In this document: piece by piece, positions 1 to 6,261 of the stretch
How positions within the stretch are numbered: position 1 is the stretch's first letter
Layout of the letters: every line of letters begins with the position of its first letter
The notes under the pieces: generated by a model
What the model saw: the letters and a program-made list of their open reading frames with translations, nothing else
What the model was told of the DNA's origin: nothing
Databases searched by the model: none
Origin: Legionellaceae bacterium
GTDB taxonomy: Bacteria; Pseudomonadota; Gammaproteobacteria; Legionellales; Legionellaceae
DNA length: 11,858 nt
Reading direction: 5' to 3'
Assembly (NCBI GenBank): GCA_027449525.1
Contig: DAIDLK010000018.1
Coordinates: 1-11,858 of the forward strand
Made by a program: the position numbers and the translations under genes

Positions 1-168
1 CTTCCGAAGTCAACTGATTTTACAACGGTGTCCAAACAAACCGTGCAAGATATCGCAAACAAACTGAATAACCGTCCCCGCAAGATCTTGAACTATAAAA
101 CACCGCTTGAAGTGCTCATGATGAGCAATAATATATCAAATGCAATACAAAGAGCCCATGACGGATAA
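1..168 (+). CDS. IS30-family transposase, C-terminal fragment (window starts inside the gene)
   Basis: This is the last 55 codons of an IS30-type DDE transposase, open from base 1 and ending at TAA 166-168. The stretch KLNNRPRKILNYKTPLEVL is the hallmark C-terminal end of IS30 transposases, where the family has the pattern LNxRPRKxLxxxTPxE just after the catalytic glutamate. The preceding LPKSTDF resembles the usual FPKGTDF. The protein cuts and joins the ends of its own insertion sequence. The catalytic DDE residues lie upstream of the window, so I cannot say whether the full gene is intact. The tail after the PLEVL motif is a little longer than in many family members. The family call is strong; activity is unknown. 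Confidence 0.88.
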   Translation, partial: LPKSTDFTTVSKQTVQDIANKLNNRPRKILNYKTPLEVLMMSNNISNAIQRAHDG

Positions 169-450
169 AAATGAGCGCTCCGCGCAGATTGTTTTGACTT
201 GAGGCTCTGCCTCAAACTCCGCTGCTCATTGCCGCAGGGGCTAGCAAGGTTTGACTTTTCGGCGCGCTTCCATGCGCACCTTGTTTCAAATTTTACCCAA
301 AAAATCGACGCAGTCTTGTCCAAGGCAGAGTTGACTCAAAATTGCTCATGTAGACTATTGACTGCGATCATAAAGCGTGACAGAATTAAAGGCATATGTA
401 TTAAAAATAACCTTGAGATCAATTTTTCGGCCCATACCGGCTTAGCAACA
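169..450. other. Non-coding tail of the IS30-like element
   Basis: I find no convincing gene in this 282-bp stretch. Open frames exist on both strands, but they have no ribosome binding site, no recognisable domain and an implausible composition. The only clear structure is a short hairpin at 199-215. The region is bounded by the transposase stop and the putative terminal repeat, so it probably travels with the insertion sequence. Confidence 0.5.
199..215. repeat. Perfect 7-bp inverted repeat with 3-nt loop
   Basis: TTGAGGC (199-205), TCT loop, GCCTCAA (209-215). The arms are perfectly complementary. It lies 30 bases after the transposase stop. No T-run follows on the plus strand, so it is not a typical intrinsic terminator. 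It could still weaken read-through from the IS or simply be a structural part of the element tail. Confidence 0.6.
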
Positions 451-477
451 CTGTTGCACTTCACTTTTGAATCGGCG
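451..477. repeat. Putative right terminal inverted repeat of the IS30-like element
   Basis: The segment starts CTGTTGCACTTCAC and continues TTTTGAATCGGCG. The order TGTTGCAC, then a T/A-rich stretch, then TTGAAT resembles terminal repeats of IS30-family elements as I remember them. It is the last distinctive sequence before the LRR reading frame. The partner repeat lies outside the window, so this is a resemblance, not a proven repeat pair. Confidence 0.42.
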
Positions 478-478
478 A

Positions 479-1395
479 TTAAAATGTATCATCTAAAATA
501 ATGTCAGGTTTGATAGCGGGGTGGAGAGTGGTGCTGAGCACAATCGACCTCATCGCGCTCGGAAAGAATGTTTCTAGTAAATATTCCTGGGGAAGCAATG
601 AGATTCCATCTAAAGTTAAGGTTGTGATGGAGAGGGGGAGTTTAGACAGTAGTCTGATACGTTGGTGCTCAGGTAATATATCAAATTTATTTTCACTTAT
701 GTCAAGACAAGTAACGCTTGCCGGGATAAGGGTCAAAAGGTGAGCTAGGTTGTCAGTTTCCATGTGGTAAAAGAAATTGTCGCTTAAATTGAGGCTGGTA
801 ACACTGGGTGACATGGAGGCAAACATGGCTACTAAGTCGACGGCAGATAGTGTGAAAAACCTGTTTTCACCTAAATTAAAATTGGTGATGCTTGATGGAA
901 GAGCAGAAAATATTTGCGCAAGCTCGGTTCCGTTTTTATCGTAGAGTTCATTCTCTCCCAAATTAAAACTAGAAATGTTGATTGGAATAGCGGCAAATAT
1001 TGTTGCTAAATCAGCGCTTGTCTTACTGGAGAAAGAATTACACCCTAAATCAAGTTCTGTAACGCTGGGTGGAATGATAGCAAGGAACCGTTTTAGCTCG
1101 GCCACAGTTTTGGTATTAAATTTATTGAACCCTAGGTTAAGGTTCTTTACGCTGGTTGGAATGGCAGCAACGATTTCCAAGAGTTCGGCTATGTTTCGGT
1201 TGGCAAGGTCATTCATGCCTAAGTTAATACTCTTGATGTTGACGGGAAGAGAGCCAAGTGTGTTGACCAAATTAGCTGTTACGATGTTGCTCAGAGCATC
1301 CCTTGCGAAGATAAGGCTATCAATCTGAGCTGTAATTATAAATCGTCAATCTTGTGTACAGTCAGACAAGAACCATTTACCGGGTTGTAGTACAT
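479..1395 (-). pseudogene. Leucine-rich-repeat protein with probable 5' frameshift (effector-like)
   Basis: The open frame 479-1270 (263 codons from a TTG) encodes about eight consecutive 29-residue leucine-rich repeats. The unit pattern is roughly LxxIFAAIPxSVxxLNLGxNxF, for example IVAAIPTSVKNLNLGFNKF and IFSALPSSITNFNLGENRF. There is no signal peptide or membrane segment, so a cytosolic or secreted-effector binding scaffold is the likely type; the partner is unknown. Repeat-like residues (SLIFARDALSNIV) continue upstream of the TTG to an in-frame TGA at 1346-1348, and the TTG has no ribosome binding site. In the next frame an ATG at 1393-1395, preceded by AAAAGG, opens an 18-codon N-terminus that stops at 1336-1338. 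One extra T in the run at 1340-1342 would join the two into 305 residues. I infer a one-base deletion, real or a sequencing error. The 3' end abuts the IS, so the C-terminus may also be altered. LRR assignment is firm; intactness is doubtful. Confidence 0.75.
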
Positions 1396-1403
1396 CAAGT
1401 TAG

Positions 1404-1409
1404 CCTTTT
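1404..1409 (-). promoter_or_regulatory. Ribosome binding site supporting the ATG at 1393-1395 of the LRR gene
   Basis: On the minus strand AAAAGG lies 8 bases before ATG 1395-1393. The alternative TTG at 1268-1270 has no such site (upstream reads AACAGCTAAT). This favours the upstream ATG as the ancestral start and so supports the frameshift reading. Confidence 0.5.
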
Positions 1410-1531
1410 AGGTTGAACATCAAATAATGCAGTTAGTCAATCATCGCTAAATTATATTTATTGCGTTGCAAAAGATCAAATCAGCGCCCAGTGGGTGTTG
1501 AAGCTTTGCCAGTGATTACAATAGTTGGAGT

Positions 1532-2485
1532 CTAGAAATGTTCGAAAGGGGTTACCGGTAATGCGATAATTTGACCTTGGCGAGTGATAGTCAGACCTTG
1601 TCCGGCATGCAATTGACCCACTGCAATGATTTGCTCTTGAAATTCATGATGAAAAGCCCGTTGCAGTGGTGCGAGTTGGTCGGTTTCAACCGCCAACAGT
1701 AAACCATAATCTTCACCACCGATGAGTTGTGTGCTCAGCGCATCAACGCTTAACTGTCGACAAGCAGTCGCGAAGACTTCATTGATCGCGATCTGGTCGA
1801 CGTCCAGTGTGGCTCCTAATTGGCTAGCCTGGGCCATTTTTTTGCTGTCGGTGTATAATCCATCCGACAAATCCATCATCGCCGTTACCGCTGGTTGCTG
1901 ACTAAGCCAGATACCTTGTGCGACGCGTGCTATGGGGTAAAGAAAGGCCTGTTTAAAATCGTCTAACTGCGCGTGATGTTGTTCAAGAGCCGTTAAGCCT
2001 AAATGGGCATAACCCAGTTGGCCCACCACGCACAGGGTGTTTTCAGCTTGTGCGCTGTGGCGATAAGTGGTCTGTGTTTTGGCTACTTCTCCCAGCGCGG
2101 TGACACTAATAAATAACCCATGCTGGGAGCGCGTGGTATCGCCGCCGAGAATTTCTACCTGGGCGACTTTGCACGCCGCACTGAAATGGTTTAGAAACGC
2201 TTCAATTGAATTGGCATAGCTACTGGGAATAGCCAGCGCGAGTAAAATATAGCGGGGTGTTGCACCCATAGCGGCTAGATCACTTAAGTTAACGTGCAGT
2301 GCTTTGTGCGCCAAACTGGCCGGATCATGGTAACACCGACGGAAATGTACATCCTCTACGAGTATGTCTTGCGTAATAACCCATTCTTGAGCGGGGGAGA
2401 TAGGTTCTAATGCCGCGCCGTCATCGCCAATGTGTTGCGGAAATTGGGCCTTGAGTAACGCAATAATCGCGTTTTCATTGAGCAT
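1532..2485 (-). CDS. thiL: Thiamine-monophosphate kinase
   Basis: ThiL phosphorylates thiamine monophosphate with ATP to give thiamine diphosphate, the last step of cofactor synthesis, in the cytosol. The 317-residue protein (E. coli ThiL is about 325) shows the family motifs in order: HIGDDGAAL (18-26), VNLSDLAAMGA (65-75), the metal-binding GGDTTR (114-119), DLSDGL (205-210) and GGEDYGLL (256-263). These are the ATP/Mg-binding aspartates of the AIR-synthase/ThiL/SelD superfamily. I chose ATG 2485-2483 because the protein then starts shortly before the DDGAAL motif, as in homologues. The longer frame from 2536 would run through the end of fabF and adds 17 residues with no family character. 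It lies 4 bases after the fabF stop and is probably co-transcribed with it. That pairing is unusual: thiL commonly sits near nusB/ribH or pgpA. No other thiamine genes are visible. Confidence 0.95.
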   Translation of the reverse strand: MLNENAIIALLKAQFPQHIGDDGAALEPISPAQEWVITQDILVEDVHFRRCYHDPASLAHKALHVNLSDLAAMGATPRYILLALAIPSSYANSIEAFLNHFSAACKVAQVEILGGDTTRSQHGLFISVTALGEVAKTQTTYRHSAQAENTLCVVGQLGYAHLGLTALEQHHAQLDDFKQAFLYPIARVAQGIWLSQQPAVTAMMDLSDGLYTDSKKMAQASQLGATLDVDQIAINEVFATACRQLSVDALSTQLIGGEDYGLLLAVETDQLAPLQRAFHHEFQEQIIAVGQLHAGQGLTITRQGQIIALPVTPFEHF

Positions 2486-2489
2486 GACT

Positions 2490-3731
2490 TTACAGTTTGC
2501 GGAACAATAAGGCGCCGTTGGTACCACCAAAGCCAAATGAATTACTGAGTGCGGTGTTAATGGTCATAGGGCGGGCCGTGTGTGGGACGAAGTCAAGCTT
2601 ACAATCCGCACTTGGGTTATCGAGATTAATGGTAGGAGGGGCGATTTGGTCACGAATGGCGAGTAGGGAAAAGATGGCCTCAATGGCGCCGGCCGCTCCG
2701 AGCAAATGACCGGTCATTGATTTAGTGGAGCTGACCGCTAGTTGTTTGGCATGATCACCAAACGCATCGGTAATGGCTTGTGCTTCGCATTCATCTCCAG
2801 CAGGGGTTGAGGTGGCGTGAGCGTTAATATAATCTACCTCGTTTGGCTTAATGCCAGCACTTCTAAGCGTATTTATCATGGCTAATTTGGCTCCTGCCCC
2901 GTTGGGTGAAGGTGAGGTCATGTGGTAAGCATCCGCACTGACCCCATAGCCAATTAATTCACCGTAAATGCGCGCGCCGCGTTGCATGGCATGCTCGTAG
3001 GATTCCAATACGAGTACGCCAGCGCCATCGCCCAGCAGAAAGCCATCGCGGTCCTTATCCCATGGACGGCTGGCTCGTTGCGGGTCATCGTTACGTAGTG
3101 AAAGTGCACGGCAAGCAGCAAAGCCGCCTAAGCCTAATGGGCAAGTAGCCATTTCAGTTCCACCGGCGAACATGACGTCGGCGTCGCCGCGGGCAATCAT
3201 GTGTGCAGCTTCGCCAATATTATGCGTACCGGTTGTGCAAGCCGATACAACTGAAATGTTAGGGCCTTTGAACCCGTAGCGTATTGAAATATGGCCTGCC
3301 ACCATGTTGATGATGGTGGCAGGAATAAAAAAAGGAGAAATTTTGCGGGGACCCGCGTTGTCGTATTGATGTTGAGTCTTTTCAATGGTGGATAACCCGC
3401 CAATGCCCGAGCCCACTGCAACACCGATGCGCTCCATGTTTTCTTGGCTACTGTCTAGGCCGGAATCAGTAAGCGCTTCAGCAGCTGCGGCCAGACCGTA
3501 CTGGATGAACAAATCCATTTTGCGCGCATCTTTGCTAGAAATACCGAATTGTTCGGCATCAAAATGCTTAATTGATGCAGAAAAACGACAAGGAAAAGCC
3601 GAGGCATCAAACGCATCAATCAAACTGGCACCACTGACACCCGCTAAAATATTTTTCCACGTGTCGACGACTGATAATCCCAGTGCGGTGACCATACCTA
3701 ATCCAGTGACTACTATACGTCGCTTGTTCAT
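2490..3731 (-). CDS. fabF: 3-oxoacyl-[acyl-carrier-protein] synthase II (KAS II)
   Basis: FabF condenses malonyl-ACP with a growing acyl-ACP during fatty-acid elongation, and in proteobacteria it sets the 16:1 to 18:1 step. The 413-residue protein matches the usual length. The thiolase-fold catalytic triad is complete: Cys165 in VVSACTTGTHNIGEAAH, His305 in YINAHATSTPAGD and His342 in SMTGHLLGAAGA, with conserved Lys337 just before. These are each two positions later than the E. coli residues 163/303/340. The C-terminal NSFGFGGTNGALLF is also typical. The start ATG 3731-3729 gives the canonical N-terminus RRIVVTGLGMVTALG. fabF normally follows acpP and fabG; here its upstream neighbour is the divergent ppsA, so the fab cluster has been split, and thiL follows after 4 bases. 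A minus-strand promoter is proposed at 3763-3771. Confidence 0.97.
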   Translation of the reverse strand: MNKRRIVVTGLGMVTALGLSVVDTWKNILAGVSGASLIDAFDASAFPCRFSASIKHFDAEQFGISSKDARKMDLFIQYGLAAAAEALTDSGLDSSQENMERIGVAVGSGIGGLSTIEKTQHQYDNAGPRKISPFFIPATIINMVAGHISIRYGFKGPNISVVSACTTGTHNIGEAAHMIARGDADVMFAGGTEMATCPLGLGGFAACRALSLRNDDPQRASRPWDKDRDGFLLGDGAGVLVLESYEHAMQRGARIYGELIGYGVSADAYHMTSPSPNGAGAKLAMINTLRSAGIKPNEVDYINAHATSTPAGDECEAQAITDAFGDHAKQLAVSSTKSMTGHLLGAAGAIEAIFSLLAIRDQIAPPTINLDNPSADCKLDFVPHTARPMTINTALSNSFGFGGTNGALLFRKL

Positions 3732-3762
3732 ACCAGCCTAACTTAGAGTGTTTTAGCATAAA

Positions 3763-3771
3763 AGTGTAGCA
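3763..3771 (-). promoter_or_regulatory. Candidate fabF promoter: extended -10 (TGC TACACT)
   Basis: On the minus strand TGC (3771-3769) directly precedes TACACT (3768-3763). This is an extended -10 pattern matching TATAAT at four of six positions. With a 17-base spacer the -35 would be TTGTGC, a weak match. Two perfect TTGACA hexamers lie further upstream (3796-3801 and 3811-3816 read on the minus strand). The proximal one would need a 19-base spacer to AATGAT. The promoter is plausible, but the exact pair is uncertain. Confidence 0.35.
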
Positions 3772-3795
3772 TCATTCCGTGGTGAGCACAAAAGG

Positions 3796-3818
3796 TGTCA
3801 ACGCTAAAGTTGTCAACG
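3796..3818. repeat. Direct repeat TGTCAACG x2, 15 bp apart, in the fabF/ppsA divergent region
   Basis: TGTCAACG occurs at 3796-3803 and again at 3811-3818. The second copy overlaps the proposed -35 box of ppsA. On the minus strand the copies read CGTTGACA, each containing a perfect -35 consensus. The 15-bp period is not a full pair of helical turns. The sequence could be a regulator half-site pair or tandem -35 elements for fabF. Confidence 0.55.
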
Positions 3819-3838
3819 GACAGCTGGCAAAGTAGAAT
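3810..3838 (+). promoter_or_regulatory. Candidate sigma-70 promoter for the ppsA-rlpA block
   Basis: TTGTCA (3810-3815), a 17-base spacer and TAGAAT (3833-3838) each match the consensus at five of six positions with ideal spacing. Transcription would start near 3845, about 25 bases before the ppsA ATG. No equally good promoter was noticed before the downstream genes, so this one may drive the whole block. Confidence 0.6.
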
Positions 3839-3870
3839 GATTTGCACTGATTTGGAATAAAAGGAATGTT

Positions 3871-6261
3871 ATGCCGGTGGGCACGTATACGATTAATTTG
3901 CAACACTTAACCTTGCAGGATTTACCGCGTGTGGGCGGTAAAAATGCCTCGTTAGGTGAAATGATGCGTCATTTAGGAACACAAGGGGTGCTGGTGCCAA
4001 TTGGTTTTGCAACCACGGTCGAAGCGTTTCACGAGTTCTTAGCACAAGATGCTCTTCAAGCAAAAATTCAACAGCAATTGACCCAGCTAGACGTCCAGGA
4101 TGTGGTCGCTTTGGCGCGTACGGGTCAGTTGATTCGCGAGTGGGTCGTTAGTACACCGTTTTCTAGTGCATTTGAAGCGGCCATTCGTAAGGCTTACGCA
4201 GAATTATCGGCGGCGCTTGAGCCGGTTGAATTTAGCGTGGCAGTGCGTTCCTCGGCAACGGCTGAAGATTTACCCGATGCGTCCTTTGCTGGACAACAAG
4301 AGACCTACCTAAACATCGATAGCGTTGATGCCGTGTTGTTGGCTATTAAACGAGTGTTTGCCTCGTTGTACAACGATCGCGCCATTGCGTACCGTGTTCA
4401 CCATGGCTTTGCTCACCATGAAGTGGGTATTTCAGCAGGCATTCAACACATGATTCGCAGTGACTTAGCCGCCAGTGGCGTCATGTTCACTTTAGATACT
4501 GAGTCGGGTTTTGATCAAGTGGTGCTGATTACTTCGGCCTATGGTTTGGGTGAAATGGTGGTGCAAGGTAGCGTCAATCCGGATGAGTTTTATGTGTACA
4601 AGCCAGCATTAAAAGCAGGGCTTGAAGCCGTTGTTGCACGTAATTTGGGGTCAAAAAAGCATAAAATGGTGTATGCATCAACGTTAAGCGCTGCAGCGGT
4701 TGAAGTGGTTGATGTTGAGCCCAACTTGCAGCGTGTTTTTTCGCTAACAACACCAGAAATAGAACAACTAGCCCATCATGCGCTGGTGATTGAGTCACAT
4801 TACGGTTGCCCGATGGATATTGAATGGGCCAAAGATGGTTTGAGCGGGCAGTTATACATTGTTCAAGCGCGCCCAGAAACCGTCAAAAGCCGAGTGAACA
4901 AGCAAGTCTTGGAACGCTACACGCTCACACAGACTGGGGCGGTTTTAGCGGAGGGCCGTAGTATTGGCCAGCGTATTGGCCAGGGGCGTGTGAGAGTGGT
5001 AAAAGACCTGCATGACATGGAGCGCGTCCAGCCGGGTGACATTCTCGTGTCGGATATGACCGATCCTGATTGGGAGCCCGTCATGAAGCGCGCCGCGGCT
5101 ATCGTGACGAATCGCGGTGGGCGGACCTGTCATGCAGCGATTATCGCGCGTGAACTCGGTATTCCAGCTGTAGTTGGTTGTGGTGATGCCACTGAAGTTA
5201 TTCATGACGGCGACGAGGTGACCGTCAGTTGCGCTGAGGGAGATACTGGTTTTATTTACCAGGGTCTATTAGCGTTTGAGCATTTGCGTCTTGATGTTGG
5301 CACTCTGCCCGAGTTACCCGTTAAAGTGATGTTGAATGTAGGTAACCCTGAGCGCGCTTTTTCTTTTCAAGCGCTACCCAATGCCGGTGTTGGTTTAGCC
5401 CGCTTAGAATTTTTAATATCAAATACTATTGGTATTCATCCTCAGGCACTCCTCGAGTTTAATGCGCTATCCGATCAAACTCTAAAAGAAGCCATTCGTG
5501 AGAAAACGGCCGCTTATGCCTCGCCAGTTGACTATTATGTCGAGCGGCTTAAAGAAGGAATCGCTACCATTGCCGCCGCATTTTACCCCAAGCCCGTCAT
5601 TGTGCGCTTGTCTGATTTCAAATCCAATGAATATGCCAATTTATTAGGCGGGGCACTCTATGAGCCATATGAAGAAAATCCAATGTTGGGCTTTCGTGGT
5701 GCTTCACGCTATACCGCAGCCAATTTTGCTGCGTGTTTTGCGTTGGAATGTGAGGCCGTGAAGCGGGTGCGTGAAGCGATGGGTTTAACGAATGTTGAGA
5801 TCATGATCCCGTTTGTACGCACATTAACAGAAGCTGCTGCCGTTGTCGATCAGTTAAAACGAAATGGTCTTGAGCGCGGTAAGCAGGGGTTACGTGTGAT
5901 CATGATGTGTGAGTTACCTTCTAATGCGCTATTAGCACGTGAATTTCTAGATTACTTTGATGGATTTTCTATCGGCTCAAATGATCTTACTCAGCTGACG
6001 CTGGGTTTAGACCGAGACTCCGGTTTGGTCGCCACGCAATTTGATGAACGCGATCAAGCGGTGAAGATCTTATTACACTTAGCCATTACCGCCTGTAAAG
6101 AGGCTAAAAAATACATCGGTATTTGCGGACAAGGACCGTCTGATCATGCTGACTTTGCTGAGTGGTTAATGCAAGAGGGCATCGAGAGCTTATCGCTAAA
6201 TCCTGATTCTGTGTTAGAAACCAGTTTATTTTTGGCGAAGGCTTTAACATGCAACACCTAG
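3871..6261 (+). CDS. ppsA: Phosphoenolpyruvate synthase (pyruvate, water dikinase)
   Basis: PpsA converts pyruvate, ATP and water to phosphoenolpyruvate, AMP and phosphate, and so allows gluconeogenesis from three-carbon compounds. The 796-residue protein has the full three-part layout. The N-terminal ATP-grasp domain includes VGGKNASLGEM (21-31) and VAVRSSATAEDLPDASFAGQ (123-142). The swivelling phosphohistidine domain contains GGRTCHAAIIARELGIPAVV, with catalytic His421. The C-terminal PEP/pyruvate barrel has MLGFRGASRY (605-614), GSNDLTQLTLGLDRD (702-716) and the catalytic Cys752 in ICGQGPSDHADF. Thr419 matches the residue that the regulatory protein PpsR (not in this window) phosphorylates in E. 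coli, so the same control is possible. The start ATG follows AAGGA (3861-3865) by 5 bases. It is the first gene of a tightly packed plus-strand block and overlaps the next gene by 13 bases. Confidence 0.97.
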   Translation: MPVGTYTINLQHLTLQDLPRVGGKNASLGEMMRHLGTQGVLVPIGFATTVEAFHEFLAQDALQAKIQQQLTQLDVQDVVALARTGQLIREWVVSTPFSSAFEAAIRKAYAELSAALEPVEFSVAVRSSATAEDLPDASFAGQQETYLNIDSVDAVLLAIKRVFASLYNDRAIAYRVHHGFAHHEVGISAGIQHMIRSDLAASGVMFTLDTESGFDQVVLITSAYGLGEMVVQGSVNPDEFYVYKPALKAGLEAVVARNLGSKKHKMVYASTLSAAAVEVVDVEPNLQRVFSLTTPEIEQLAHHALVIESHYGCPMDIEWAKDGLSGQLYIVQARPETVKSRVNKQVLERYTLTQTGAVLAEGRSIGQRIGQGRVRVVKDLHDMERVQPGDILVSDMTDPDWEPVMKRAAAIVTNRGGRTCHAAIIARELGIPAVVGCGDATEVIHDGDEVTVSCAEGDTGFIYQGLLAFEHLRLDVGTLPELPVKVMLNVGNPERAFSFQALPNAGVGLARLEFLISNTIGIHPQALLEFNALSDQTLKEAIREKTAAYASPVDYYVERLKEGIATIAAAFYPKPVIVRLSDFKSNEYANLLGGALYEPYEENPMLGFRGASRYTAANFAACFALECEAVKRVREAMGLTNVEIMIPFVRTLTEAAAVVDQLKRNGLERGKQGLRVIMMCELPSNALLAREFLDYFDGFSIGSNDLTQLTLGLDRDSGLVATQFDERDQAVKILLHLAITACKEAKKYIGICGQGPSDHADFAEWLMQEGIESLSLNPDSVLETSLFLAKALTCNT

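Larger units (their letters stand above)
1..477 (+). mobile_element. 3' portion of an IS30-like insertion sequence, probable right end near 477
   Basis: The transposase end (1-168) is followed by a non-coding tail and then a sequence at 451-477 that looks like an IS30 terminal inverted repeat. If 477 is the right end, the element stops 1 base short of the stop codon of the LRR gene, which ends at 479. The roughly 280 bp between transposase stop and putative end is long for this family, whose members are normally almost filled by the transposase gene. The tail could therefore include a second small insertion or degraded sequence. The left end is outside the window, so matching inverted repeats and target duplication cannot be checked here. 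Confidence 0.5.

Noticed and set aside
93..323. A 76-codon open frame on the minus strand across the transposase end and IS tail
   Set aside because: It is antisense to the transposase C-terminus, has no ribosome binding site and shows no domain. It looks like a chance frame in IS sequence, although the same frame may be found wherever this IS occurs.
199..501. A 100-codon plus-strand open frame in the IS tail
   Set aside because: It crosses the putative IS end into the antisense of the LRR gene, and its composition is not protein-like.
501..1328. Plus-strand open frames over the LRR gene
   Set aside because: These are antisense shadows: the repetitive LRR codons keep the complementary strand open. 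The minus frame has the clear repeat pattern.
1481..1500. Possible terminator hairpin downstream of thiL (CGCCC/GGGTG)
   Set aside because: The stem is only five pairs with a wobble, and no T-run follows directly. It is too weak to call.
2486..2536. Longer thiL start inside fabF
   Set aside because: The added 17 residues overlap the fabF 3' end out of frame and do not look like the ThiL family. The ATG at 2485 fits homologues better.
4574..5205. Minus-strand open frames inside ppsA
   Set aside because: They lie fully within an intact, strongly conserved gene and show no recognisable motif.
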